A DNA stretch of 64,000 bases, taken from Tillandsia leiboldiana (lineage: Eukaryota > Streptophyta > Magnoliopsida > Poales > Bromeliaceae). Each line of letters begins with the position of its first letter. Position 1 is the stretch's first letter. This document shows, piece after piece, positions 33,871-45,919 of this stretch. Under the pieces are notes generated by a model. The model was not told the origin of the DNA and did not search any database. It saw only the letters and a list, made by a program, of their open reading frames with translations. The position numbers and the translations under genes were made by a program. Location of the stretch: the NCBI GenBank assembly GCA_029204045.2, contig CM055076.1, positions 13,120,069 to 13,184,068 of the forward strand, read 5' to 3'.

Positions 33871-36153
33871 TGTACAGTCCTGGCGTTCCCTTGCCCTTGT
33901 ATACCTCCCTTTTATTTTTTTTATGACGGGATTGTTAGGAAAGCTTTTCACTGTGTTTTCTGCAATGGACTGGCCTGGCCCGCGAGTATTTTTCTGCGAT
34001 TGAGCTCGAAAAATGGAGGACGGCAAAGCGAACTGATTCGGATTCCGATTTACGGATCTCCCGGGATGGGGGTCAAAGCGGTTGCCTTGGAGTGGTGCAT
34101 CGGAATCCGTGCTAAGTGGCCGGCACGCTTTTCGAGGTGATCGAACGGGATCCTGCTGTGATCGGACTTTTCATCTTTTTATGTCAGTGGGTTATTTTAT
34201 TTATTTGGTGGTACCTCGACCTTTCGGTTTTCCGTTTTGGGTCCTAATTGAATATTTTCAGTTGTTAAGGGGGGGTTGAAATTCGAGAATTTTTGGGCTG
34301 ATCGTCGGGGTTTGCGGGTATTTTTAGGTGGTAGAGCTCGCAAAACGGTGAACGGTGGCGTGATCGGATTTGAATTCCGACCCCGGGATCTCCCAGAAAT
34401 AAATTTTGATGTTTTACCATCAGTTTAGGCGCATCGAAAGCCGTGCAGGCGATCGGCACGTTTTTCGGGGTAATCTAGACCCCTCGTTGCATCCCGACTA
34501 ATTTTTAGTTGTGTTTTGGGAATTTAGGGTTTTTTTCCGGCTTTTCATTTGGGCGTTAAGTCTAATCTGGGTGCGTGCGGGGCGGGAAAACCCCAATTCT
34601 TGTTTTCTCTCTTTTCAATTGTGGGCGTGAGGAACCGAGGCGACGAGACGGGGAGAAGGAAGGACGATCTCACGTCCTGCGGAACCCGGCGAACGAGAGC
34701 GGGACGATCCTCCTTCTTCCTCCCTTACCGGCGAAAACGAGGTGAGCGGTTCGGGTCTTTCCGGTTTTTCGGTGTGAGGTTTCTTTCTTGTCGTGTCGCG
34801 TGCGAGGCGTGTTGTTGAACGGGAGGCCGCCGCCGCCGTTGTTAAACGGGAGGCCGCCGCCGCCGTTATCGTGTCCACGCGGTCGTCGCCGCAGTCGCCG
34901 GGGTCGCGGGGTCGCAACCGGAACCGCGGGGGCGAAAAAGGGATTACTGTTCATCCCTGTACGGCCGCACCACCACGCGGTCCACAGGACGCGGCGTGCA
35001 CCCGGCGCACGGCTCCCGGGCCCAGGGGGTGCGGACCCGGCGCACGAATGCGTGCGCCAGGCCGCGCGGTCCACAGGACCCGGCGTGCACCCGGCGCACG
35101 ACTTCCGGACCCAGGGGCGCGGACCCGGCGCACGAATGCGTGCGCCAGGCCGTGCGGCCCACCGGTCGGGCGTGCACCCGGTGCACGCCTCCACAGCCCA
35201 ACTCCTTGGACCCGGCGCGCGCTTCAGCTCGTGCGCGGCCCGGCCCATGCCGCAGCGGTCTACCGCTGCGGCGTGCGCCTGGTCTGCACCGCTGCCGGCT
35301 CGCGCCGTGGACCCGGTCCACGCCTGGACACGTGCACCGATCTTCAGCCTGAAAGCCCAGAAGCTCCGTTTTTGGCCCGTTTCACCCCGTTTTTGAGAGT
35401 TTTTGACCGCGACGATGTTTTTAACATTATTTTCTTACCGTAGTTCTTTTCGGGCACAAGGTGGGAGTGTTTTAACTGGAGTTTTCCGCACACCTTCTTT
35501 TTCGCGTTTCAGGTGGGTACACTCTTAGAATCCCTTTGTGCGCACTATCGCTATTTTCGTGTTTACCATGTTGTGGGTTTTCGTTCGAGACTTAGTGTGG
35601 GACTTTTCGAATGCTGTTGATGATCACCAATTATTCATTTAACCGTACTAATGTTGATAGTCTTTATGGTTTTTATTATTGTGTTATACATTGTGTACTT
35701 GGTTACTATGCTCGAGGCTACAGCACGCGCACCCGCGGTTTGGCCACCGCAAAGGATGCGCTTTTCCGAAAAAGTGGTCGATGACCCGTGTATACCCACG
35801 AGGTGACGTAGTGGGGGCCCCCGTAGGTGGGGGGTTTGAGGCGCCAAGGGGTGAGCGGTGCGACCCGTCGGGGTAGGTGCTCGACGTGGTCAGGTTTTGC
35901 AGGTGTTCGTGGTTTACTTTCCCTCATGCGAGGGTGGTCAGGTTTTGCAGGTGTTCGTGGTTTACTTTCCCTCTTGGGAGGGTGGTCAGGTTTTGCAGGT
36001 GTTCGTGTTTTATTTTCCCTCTTGGGAGGGCGGTTGCTCCGGATAGTCTTACGGTTGGCTTTGCTACTTTTTCCTGCTTTATGATTAGTATTATCGTGTC
36101 GCTGACTTCCCACTTCGTGACAGGTTCCTTCAAGGGTGAGAGCTAGGCGACGG
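33871..36153 (+). repeat. LTR family G fragment inserted in the C1 LTR
   Basis: Begins TGTACAGTCC exactly where the C1 LTR is interrupted, matching the TGTA start of every other Gypsy LTR here. Landmarks: two diverged copies of the U3 module (about 33980-34140 and 34310-34460), doubled GGAGGCCGCCGCC motif (34816-34868), GC hairpin array (about 34975-35330), conserved block (about 35720-35822) and a CCCACTTCGTGACAGG stretch also present in LTR A. Cut on the right by element C2, so its own 3' end and the partner of a possible CGTGC duplication lie beyond the window. Confidence 0.7.
35886..36029 (+). repeat. 48-bp tandem repeat, three copies
   Basis: Three head-to-tail units beginning GTGGTCAGGTTTTGCAGGTG and ending in a GGGAGG-type stretch. 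The first two units differ at a few positions near the end, and the third has two further changes. Inside LTR G. Confidence 0.9.
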
Positions 36154-36892
36154 TGTAATGACACACTTTTCTAGTAATATTTTACCCTCCTGCTAATAGA
36201 GTATAAGTTAGAGGAAATTAAGTTATCGAGCTCTTTTGAGTTGACTAACACACGGTGCGGGTATTTTTCGGTGATAGAGATCGAAAAACGATGAACGACA
36301 GTGCAATCGGATCTAAAATCCGACTTACGGATCTCCCGGAATGGGGTTTTGAAGGTCGCGGTAACCGTGGGGTGCATCGGAATCCGTGCAAAAGATCTGG
36401 CACGCTTTTCGAGTAATCATGGAATTATCTTGAGAATAGATATTTATTGTTAAATAATATCCGAATATTGGAGTTTTTCTTTTTACGTACGTATGAAATA
36501 AAATAAAATAAAAGAAAATAAATGAATAATAAAAGGATAATTATACCCCGTTTACCGAAAGAAAAATCCTAGTTTTAAAAGATCATGTCCTCAAACCCTT
36601 CCCTCTTGTGCGTACCGAAGACCAAAAAAAAAACCCTAACTGGAGGAGAAAAGAAGGAAAGAAGGAGAAAGCGGAGGGACCCGATCGCTCTGATTGACGT
36701 GCCGGAGATCGGAAAACGAGACGCCATCATCTACGGGGAGCGGATCCGGATCCCCAACGCCGCGAGGGAACAAGATCGATTCTTTAATCCCGATAGATAG
36801 AGGTTAGCGATCGTTATTCCTTTTGTCGAATTAATCGGGGGTTTTTCGTGTTCTTTTAAGGTCAACTTATTCGGTACATTGATCACGGGTTT
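36154..36892 (+). repeat. Element C2 5' LTR, part 1
   Basis: Starts TGTAATGACACAC and matches 61898-62640. It is interrupted at 36892 by element D, whose removal rejoins CACGGGTTT to TTGATTTTGGG exactly as in the uninterrupted 3' LTR near 62632. Confidence 0.92.
36888..36892 (+). other. Target-site duplication GGTTT, left of D
   Basis: GGTTT at 36888-36892 is repeated at 57897-57901, bounding element D as a 5-bp duplication. Confidence 0.92.
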
Positions 36893-39674
36893 TGTCACGC
36901 CCCCGGGGGTTTTTGAGTCTATCAAAGCGGAAAATCGTGTGTATCTTTTTTTTTCTTCTTAACAAGGTAATTTAAACCTCATCCCCGGTGCGTGCCAGAC
37001 CGCCACATACACAAATTCTCCCTATCCGCGGACAGAGTCTCCTTTGTATATGCACGGCGTCTCATTTACAACCACATACAACAATCATCAACCATCAACC
37101 ATACAATAGACATTCAACATCAAGCGGAATATTAAAGTGGCATCAATGTTTAGAAAGGATAAAGCCAGCAATTGCAAAACCCGTGCCCACACGGCACTTC
37201 GTTTTGGGAAAACCCTTTTCGAAATCATTTGGTTTATCATGAAAACATGCCGCATAAGAAACATCATCAAAAGAACCAAACTATAAAAGTACAACTCATC
37301 CACAGTGCTAAATACTACATGTCCACGAATATTACTACCCGCAAGCAAATTAACTAAAATAAGCGTAAGAGAACTGAGATAATAACAATAACCAAGTGTT
37401 CTGACTACGGGCCTCGCGACGCAGTCTCAACAATCTCCCGGCTAATGCCCCTCGTAGCGCCTGTCACGGAGTGGGTAATGTCAGTGACAAACAAAGTAGA
37501 TGTCTAAAAGCAATAAGGAATAAGGAGCAAACCGATAACACCAGAACCATTTCGCTAAAACCCTGCACATATTAATTTGGGCACCAACCCCAAAACATTT
37601 GTCGGAGAGACTAAAGTCTCCCCTCGTGCGCAAACACCTACTTTGATGCATTTACCCCTTTCGCGGTGCTGGTGTGCTATTCCCAGCGGGCGCGAAGGGG
37701 TCCTCACGGCACCCACACTTTTGTGAGGATCACGGGTCATAAGAGACCACTCTTCCGGAAAAGTACACCCATGCGGAGGCCAATCCGCCTGTGTACGTGG
37801 AGCATCCCAAAACGGATTTGCCGAGATCGGCGTGTCATGAGCATTGCGACCGCAGCCGCTTCAATTGTTAGATAAAAACACGATTATGCGAAAGGTTAAA
37901 CTGTCCATCTACTTTGTTAGATAAATTGAGAGCACTTTAATGACGATAGATGCACTTACTGTACTGGCTGTATTTACAGCAACCGTACCCACCTATTTGG
38001 AGAGAGATCGGAACACCCGAATCTTTCGCGCACCCCCGCTGCGCGTCTGGACCTAAAGAAAGTCCGCACGGATAACTATAGTCAAAAGCGTGTACTAACA
38101 TCCGAAAACACAAGACCCACTTTACTCTTTTCGACGGGAAAGTCCAACAAAACTCAATCCTCAATCGGTAGCCCACTCGGGACGTCCCTGGTTAGACAAA
38201 GAAGGCCCCGACGGCGGAAATGATGAGAAAAGAGACCCGACGGCGCGCCCCCGACGATTTCGTCGAGGCGCGGAGCGTCGGCGAAATTAGCACCCGACAT
38301 AATAAAATAATGATCAAGAAGGTCCCAAGTGGCCATGCCAAGGAAGCCACGGAAATAACGATCCCAACGGCGAAAACGGCGCTCAAAACGGTGGAAAAAC
38401 GGACCCAAACGGAGCCACCGAACTTTGGGCTGTCGGGTGGTGCACAGGGCAGGCGCGGACCGGGTTTACAGCATCGGCGGCCGCGCGGAATGCGCCGGTT
38501 GCACGCAGGAAGCGTGCACCGCGCATTCTGGGCCGGGCCGGTGCACGACACGAGCGCGCACCGGGCTCACGGCCGCACGGGCCTCCGGCACACACTGGGT
38601 GCACGCTGTTGCGTGCACCGCGCCTGAGCGGGCTGGGCCGGCGCACGAAAGCGTGCGCCGGGTCTGCGGCTTCCGCGCCTTGGGGCGTGCGGCGGGTGCA
38701 CGCTCTGGCCCGTGGACCGCGGGCTGAGGAACCCGTACGGGGTGAACAGTAATGCCCCTTTTTTTGGTTTTCTTCTCCGTTTTCGCTCCCGTTTCGCGAT
38801 TTCTTCTCCGTTTTCGCTCCCGTGCGACTCCGGCGAAGACCCCGCGACCATGGTAACGACGGCGGCGGCCTCCCGTTTCACAACGGCGGCGGCGGCCTCC
38901 CGTTAACCCACTACGTTCCAATGGAACATCCCCAAAAAATTCCCGAATAAATACACGATAATTCTAATGACTAAACCAACGATCGACGAACAACCAAAAC
39001 GTCGATCGGAGGTCCGATAACAAGAACCCGATTAAAAACCACCAAGAACTCAACGAAAGAGATGACGGAAAAATCCCAAATAATTTAAATAAATTATTTT
39101 ACTAACCGAAGATCGACGGGAAGGTTGTCCGGTCGCGTTCTTGCCTTCGGTTCGGTGTCCGGGAAGATCGGGCTCCTTCTCTTTCTCCTTTCCCTTTCTT
39201 CCGGCTAGGGTTCCGTCTTTTCTTTTTTTTCCCTTCTCTCCGATTAGGGTTTTTATTTTCTTATCTTTTCCTTTCCGATACTCGGGATCCCTTATATAGT
39301 CGTACTTTACCTTTAATTAATTCCTCTTTAATTCGTACGTAAGAGGATTAATTAATTTTCCGTCTGGGATAATTAATTAACTAATTAATTATCCCCCACG
39401 AGATAAACCACCTTATCTCTAACGGGTGCAAGATATTTAGCACGGATTCCGATGCACGACTAATTACCATATCACTTTGGATCCCGTTCAGGGGGTTCCC
39501 GATATCGGATTTCAGATCCGATCGCGCCGTCGGCTTTCTTTTTCCGCGCTCTATCGCAGAAAAATACTAGCATCTCACAATGGCCAATTTCAATAATTGA
39601 ATAATTTTATTTCACTTAAAGGCTTAAATGACAATACGTAAGTCAAAAATACCCCGAAAGGCCGGATCACTACA
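36893..39674 (-). repeat. Element D 3' LTR (2782 bp)
   Basis: On the element strand it starts TGTAGTGATCCGGCC at 39674 and ends CCGGGGGCGTGACA at 36893. It contains the conserved block (about 37690-37820), a GC hairpin array (about 38450-38720, with 9-bp perfect stems at 38598-38619 and 38639-38660) and the doubled GGCGGCGGC motif near 38855-38905. Open frames in the array on both strands are compositional. Confidence 0.93.
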
Positions 39675-40191
39675 CCACTCACACTTTATAAAAAGTTTCG
39701 TCCCGAAACTTAAACTCAACCCTCGCTAACAATTCTGGGAAAACTTCCTTCATTTTCGTCTTGGGTCCCCAAGCCGCTTCGCGCTCCTCATGGTTACTCC
39801 ATTACACCCTTACGTAAGGGATTGTCCAGTTGCGGAGTTTCTTTCCCTCCCATGCCAGCCTCCGTATCGAGGTTTGGCAGTAACGACAACCGGTATGCCA
39901 CCGGTCTTGACCTGACTCAACCCACCTGGACGTCTAAGGCGTACTGTTACAACGCCTCGGGTCTTGGCCCGACTCACCTCACCTGGACGTCCAAGGCATA
40001 CTGTTACAACGCCTCGGGTCTATTGTCGCAAGGCCGGAAGTTGGACCTATTTAACCCTTAACTAAATAGCCAACATATAAGACAACTAAGTCTTCATCTC
40101 CTTACTGGGCAGGAAGGTACGAAGCATTACTTTTAAGGGTTCCTCTGGGGTCGTGGCCAAAATTACTCTTTGTAAGAGGTCTTCCTTGCTA
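39675..40191 (-). other. Element D 3' internal tail
   Basis: The end before the 3' LTR, with GTTTCGGGACGAAACTTTTT on the element strand near 39685-39710, the landmark also found before LTRs A, C1 and C2. Two GGACGTCCA-type direct repeats lie at about 39920-40010. No coding sequence. Confidence 0.75.
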
Positions 40192-42765
40192 CTACCTCCC
40201 TCGTAAGCCGAAGCGTCTGTTCCCCTTGGAGGGCAAAACTCGGAGTAACGCATGCTCACCCACCATGAACTCTAAGTCTCGGCGTCTGTTGTCCGCGTAG
40301 CTTTTCTGTCTGCTCTGGGCGGTCAGCAGCCTTTGTCTAATCAATCGCACCTTTGCTTCGGTCTCCTCCACCAAATCTGGGCCCGGAAACTTACGCTCAC
40401 CCAAGTCGTCCCAGTATATTGGAGGCCGACAGCGGCGCCCGTACAGGGCCTCGTATGGTGCCATCTGAATGCTGGCCTGGTAACTGTTATTGTAGGCAAA
40501 TTCCACTAGGGGCAAACACCGTGCCCACCCTTCGCCCAGGTCTAAAACGCATGCCCGAAGCATGTCCTCCACAATTTGTATCACCCGCTCTGATTGTCCA
40601 TCGGTCTGCGGGTGAAAAGCCGTACTGAAGTGCAACTTGGTTCCCATTGCTCGCTGCAGGCTCTGCTAAAAGTTTGACACAAATCGCGTGTCCCTGTCCG
40701 ACGTGATGGATGTCGGCACCCCATGCAACCTTACTATCTCGCTGATGTAGGTTTGTGCCAGTCGTTCCCGCGTCTACGTCGTGTGTATGGGCAGAAAGTG
40801 GGCCGATTTCGTCAGACGGTCCACAATTACCCATATTGCATCGTGTCCCTGTGACGATCTCGGGAACCCAGTCACAAAATCCATGGTAATCATGTCCCAC
40901 TTCCACACGGGCACCGGTAAGGGTTGCAATTTTCCTGCTGGACGCTGGTGCTCGGCCTTCACTCGTTGGCACACCAGGCAGTGTGCCACAAACCGAGTCA
41001 CGTCTCCCTTCATTTTGGGCCACCAGAAGGTCTGTTTGACGTCCTTGTACATCTTCGTTCCCCCGGGATGCGCTGTATATGGAGCGGTATGCGCCTCCCG
41101 CAGGATTTCCTCTTTGAGTTCCGGTAGATCCGGCACGCAGATTCGTCCCCGAAATCGTATCGTGCCGTCGGAGTTTACTGCGAAGTCACCTCCTTGGTCG
41201 GTAGTCACTCTACCTCGCACCAGCTGGAGTTGGTCATCAGTTGACTGCCCCTCGAGAATTCTGTCAAGCAGGGTAGGTCTGACCACCAGTGTCAGAAGTT
41301 GTTCGACTGTACCCGCTGGTACTACTTCTAGTCCTAATCGCGAAAATTCCGCAATCAGACTATCTTGCTGGGTGATGGCACTTACCCCTGCCTTCTCGGC
41401 CTGCCCCTTACGGCTCAGGGCGTCGGCCACCACGTTTGCCTTTCCCGGGTGGTAGTGGATCGTTAAATCGTAATCCTTCAATAGCTCGAGCCACCGTCTT
41501 TGTCGCAAATTTAACTCCTTTTGGGTGAAAAGGTACTTAAGACTTTTATGATCTGAGTACCCATTGCAGTGTGCCCCATACAGGTAGTGTCTCCAAAGCT
41601 TGAGGACGAACACAACCGCTGCGAGTTCCAAATCGTGCACGGGGTAGTTTCGCTCGTATTCTCTGAGCTGCCTTGACGCATAGGCTATAACCTTCCCCCG
41701 TTGCATGAGCACTCCACCCAGTCCGTTTCGCGACGCATCGCAATACACTTCATAATCCTCCCCTGGTTCCGGCAGGGCGAGAATCGGAGCTCGCGTCAAT
41801 CTATCCTTGAGCTCCTCGAAGCTCCTCTGACATTTGTCCGTCCAGATGAACTTTTCCCCCTTTTTAGTCAAGCGGTTTAAGGGGGTGGCTATCTTGGAGA
41901 AACCCTCCACGAAGCGCCGGTAGTACCCGGCTAATCCTAGAAAGCTTCGAACCTCCGTCACCGTCGTCGGTTGGGACCAGTCCGTCACCGAATCTATCTT
42001 CTTCGGATCGACTGCGACCCCAGCCGCCGAGATTACGTGCCCCAAGAAGCCAACTTCTCGGAGCCAAAACTCACACTTTTTGAGTTTGGCGTAGAGTTTC
42101 TGTTCCCGTAGGGTCTGGAGGACTGTGCGCAGATGTTCTTCATGTTCCTCATCTGTACGGGAATAGATGAGGATATCGTCGATGAAGACCACCACGAATA
42201 AATCCAGGAAGGGTTTGAATACCCTGTTCATCATGTCCATGAACACTGCCGGGGCATTCGTGAGCCCGAACGGCATTACAGTAAATTCGTAATGACCGTA
42301 GCGAGTCCGAAAAGCCGTTTTGGGGATGTCCTCCCCCTTGACCTGGACCTGATGATAGCCCGACTGCAGGTCAATCTTTGAAAACACCGTCGCCCCCCTG
42401 TAGTTGGTCGAAGAGGTCGTCGATCCTTGGCAGGGGGTACTTGTTCTTAACGGTGACCTTATTTATCTCCCGGTAGTCGATGCACAACCGGCGACTTCCG
42501 TCCTTCTTTTCTCACAAACAGGACGGGCGCGCCCCAGGGTGACGCGCTGGGTCTGATGAAGCCCTTATCCAAGAGGTCCTCCAACTGTGCCTTGAGTTCC
42601 TTCAACTCCGCGAAGGCCATCCTGTACGGTGCCTTAGTGATGGGTTTGGTGCCGGGGAGTAGTTCAATGGGAAAGTCGACTTCTCGTTCCGGCGGCGCTC
42701 CGGGGAGCTCTGCCGGAAATACGTCCAGAAATTCCCTTACCACGGGACCGCTGATCCTTATCTGG
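40192..42765 (-). pseudogene. Element D pol: RT, RNase H and integrase
   Basis: Starts in the RT N-terminal region (VREFLDVFPAELPG) near 42750. Two 1-bp indels (about 42505 and 42405, in an A run and a G run) shift the frame around the YREINK region. From 42387 the frame is open for 537 codons: FSKIDLQSGYHQ, the catalytic VVFIDDILIYS, RNase H residues in YCDASRNG, DLELAAVVF, DHKSLKYLF and VADALSRK, and the integrase HHCC zinc finger (AHTAPYTAHPGG to CLVCQRVK). Integrase catalytic Asp is in TMDFVTGF. A TAG follows IHTT, and a second TAG replaces Trp after SNF. The rest of the core (QTDGQSERVIQ, containing the Glu) is at 40647-40192. Protease is absent. The protein ends at RRFGLRGR, short of the usual integrase C-terminal domain and chromodomain. 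Confidence 0.92.
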
Positions 42766-43085
42766 GGAGCGGCCCTGAACTACCTATCGGCCCATTGGGT
42801 TCTCGGCTGCAAGGCATAGGGTGGAGCCTATTTATTCCTTGCATGGCCCTTAACGGGCCCCGAGTACACAAGGTTCTCCTATGCTTCGAAGCTCGCCCGC
42901 GCACATCGGCCGGGGGAGGCTTCGCCTAATACTTAGGGATCCTAGAGAGAGGGAGCCAGAGAGAGAGTCTAACAGGGGTAGCAGGTTAAGGTGTGACCGG
43001 TGCTCCTAATCTAAGAGGGAGAAGTGAAACCAAAAATTTACCTGCCGTTACTAGGTCTGGGACGTCGCGTCCTCCACTGCAGTAT
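42766..43085 (-). other. Unexplained 320-bp segment between D gag and pol
   Basis: This lies where the zinc knuckle and protease should be. It matches nothing else in the window and has no convincing frame. On the minus strand it contains a donor-like GGCAG/GTAAAT near the gag side and an acceptor-like CTATGCCTTGCAG near the pol side, enclosing about 220 bases. It may be filler or captured DNA that replaced the deleted region. Confidence 0.55.
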
Positions 43086-43919
43086 CCCGGGGAGCCCGTC
43101 CACAAAGAGACGGGCCTTGTGGGGTTCATCTCGTATAACAAACGGGACGCAGTTAACCAATCTTACAAACTCCCTTTGATATTCCATGACCGAGAGGTTC
43201 CCTTGTCTAATGTTCTTCAGGTCGTCTTCCAATTGCCGCTTGACGCTATCGGAGAAGAAAGCGTCAAAAAGTTCCTCTCTAAAGGCCGTCCATGTCGGTA
43301 GCGGGTCGTTTGTAGACGGATCCGGGCGTACCGTTTTCCACCAGATGCGTGCATTCCCTTCGAGGAAGTGGACGGCTAGTGGAACTCGCTCGTGTTCCTC
43401 CATCAGTAGGTCCTCAAAGAGTTTTTCCATGGTATCCACCCATTTCTCGACGACCCATGGGTCGGTCGTCTCTCCCTCAGAAGTGGGAGGGTCATGCTTC
43501 TTGAACCTAGCCAAATTCGTCCTGACCCTTTCTCGCGTCGTTCGTTGCTCCGTGATCCCTCCTACAGCGACGGACCCCCCGAGAGTAGGGGTCGTTCCTG
43601 CCTCCCCTGTTGTCGCTCCCATCACGGGCCCCGTGGTCGTCGGAGTAGGTACGTCCCTTGGGGATGGGGGTTGTTCCGTCGTCGTACCACCCGTCCCTTG
43701 CGGTCCCGTAGTGGGTGCGGTGGTTTCGGGCGGAGGGGTTGGATCGCGCTCGGCTGGCGCGGTTGCCTGTCGCTGTGTCAGGTGACGAACCTGCTCCGTC
43801 AGCGTCGCTAATTGCCCGGCCATTTCCCGCAGTTGTTGTCGGAGGAGCTAGTTCTCTGCGGTGGTCGGGGTCACTCTGTCCGCGTCCGCATTCTCGGTGG
43901 ACGATCTAGTCCGGGCCAT
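43086..43919 (-). pseudogene. Element D gag
   Basis: ATG at 43919 reads MARTRSSTENADADRV, like gag of A and B. Codon 24 is TAG (43848-43850) between AEN and LLRQQLREMAGQL, where A has Asn followed by the same helix. After the stop come a Pro/Thr/Gly-rich linker and the capsid core: TDPWVVEKWVDTMEKLFED, ERVPLAVHFLEGNARIWWKTV, DDLKNIRQGNLSV, then VNCVPFVIRDE. The frame leaves homology after VDGLPG near 43085, so the end of capsid and the CCHC knuckle are missing. Gag would normally form the capsid shell. Here it is interrupted by an early stop and truncated. Confidence 0.88.
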
Positions 43920-44123
43920 CGTCCGCTATAGACAAAGAAACCACGTTAACCCTAAGGTTATAACCCTAATACCCTGTCTTACGATTACACCTACATTACG
44001 TTCCCCTTTTCCCCGTACTCTCACGTACTACGCACCTATACCTTGGTTATCTCATGTCTAATTTGCTTGTGGTACCCTACACTGTGGATGTGGATCACGT
44101 CTACTATGGTTATGGTTGTTTTT

Positions 44124-44134
44124 CTCTGATACCA
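44124..44134 (-). other. Element D primer-binding site
   Basis: CTCTGATACCA on the plus strand (TGGTATCAGAG on the element strand), 7 bases from the 5' LTR end at 44142. Confidence 0.92.
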
Positions 44135-44141
44135 TTTAATC

Positions 44142-45919
44142 TGTCACGCCCCCGGGGGTTTTTGAGTCTATCAAAGCGGAAAATCGTGTGTATCTTTTTT
44201 TTTCTTCTTAACAAGGTAATTTAAACCTCATCCCCGGTGCGTGCCAGACCGCCACATACACAAATTCTCCCTGTCCGCGGACAGAGTCTCCTTTGTATAT
44301 GCACGGCGTCTCATTTACAACCACATACAACAATCATCAACCATCAACCATACAATAGACATTCAACATCAAGCGGAATATTAAAGCGGCATCAATGTCT
44401 AGAAAGGATAAAGCCAGCAATTGCAAAACCCGTGCCCACACGGCACTTCGTTTTGGGAAAACCCTTTTCGAAATCATTTGGTTTATCATGAAAACATGCC
44501 GCATAAGAAACATCATCAAAAGAACCAAACTATAAAAGTACAACTCATCCACAGTGCTAAATACTACATGTCCACGAATATTACTACCCGCAAGCAAATT
44601 AACTAAAATAAGCGTAAGAGAACTGAGATAATAACAATAACCAAGTGTTCTGACTACGGGCCTCGCGACGCAGTCTCAACAATCTCCCGGCTAACGCCCC
44701 TCGTAGCGCCTGTCACGGAGTGGGTAATGTCAGTGACAAACAAAGTAGATGTCTAAAAGCAATAAGGAATAAGGAGCAAACCGATAACACCAGAACCATT
44801 TCGCTAAAACCCTGCACATATTAATTTGGGCACCAACCCCAAAACATTTGTCGGAGAGACTAAAGTCTCCCCTCGTGCGCAAACACCTACTTTGATGCAT
44901 TTACCCCTTTCGCGGTGCTGGTGTGCTATTCCCAGCGGGCGCGAAGGGGTCCTCACGGCACCCACACTTTTGTGAGGATCACGGGTCATAAGAGACCACT
45001 CTTCCGGAAAAGTACACCCATGCGGAGGCCAATCCGCCTGTGTACGTGGAGCATCCCAAAACGGATTTGCCGAGATCGGCGTGTCATGAGCATTGCGACC
45101 GCAGCCGCTTCAATTGTTAGATAAAAACACGATTATGCGAAAGGTTAAACTGTCCATCTACTTTGTTAGATAAATTGAGAGCACTTTAATGACGATAGAT
45201 GCACTTACTGTACTGGCTGTATTTACAGCAACCGTACCCACCTATTTGGAGAGAGATCGGAACACCCGAATCTTTCGCGCACCCCCGCTGCGCGTCTGGA
45301 CCTAAAGAAAGTCCGCACGGATAACTATAGTCAAAAGCGTGTACTAACATCCGAAAACACAAGACCCACTTTACTCTTTTCGACGGGAAAGTCCAACAAA
45401 ACTCAATCCTCAATCGGTAGCCCACTCGGGACGTCCCTGGTTAGACCAAGAAGGCCCCGACGGCGGAAATGATGAGAAAAGAGACCCGACGGCGCGCCCC
45501 CCGACGATTTCGTCGAGGCGCGGAGCGTCGGCGAAATTAGCACCCGACATAATAAAATAATGATCAAGAAGGTCCCAAGTGGCCATGCCAAGGAAGCCAC
45601 GGAAATAACGATCCCAACGGCGAAAACGGCGCTCAAAACGGTGGAAAAACGGACCCAAACGGAGCCACCGAACTTTGGGCTGTCGGGTGGTGCACAGGGC
45701 AGGCGCGGACCGGGTTTACAGCATCGGCGGCTGTGCGGAATGCGCCGGGTGCACGCAGGAAGCGTGCACCGCGCATTCTGGGCCGGGCCGGTGCACGACA
45801 CGAGCGCGCACCGGGCTCACGGCCGCACGGGCCTCCGGCACACACCGGGTGCACGCTGTTGCGTGCACCGCGCCTGAGCGGGCTGGGACGGCGCACGAAA
45901 GCGTGCGCCGGGTCTGCGG
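44142..45919 (-). repeat. Element D 5' LTR, part 1
   Basis: Near-identical to 36893-38665. Cut at 45919 in the GC hairpin array by element E, and resumes at 56892. Confidence 0.93.
45915..45919 (+). other. Target-site duplication TGCGG, left of E
   Basis: TGCGG at 45915-45919 is repeated at 56887-56891. The uninterrupted D 3' LTR has a single TGCGG before CTTCCGCGCC near 38663. Confidence 0.95.

Noticed and set aside
40192..40260. Chromodomain at the end of element D integrase
   Set aside because: The protein ends soon after RRFGLRGR and the following bases match the non-coding 3' tail of other elements.
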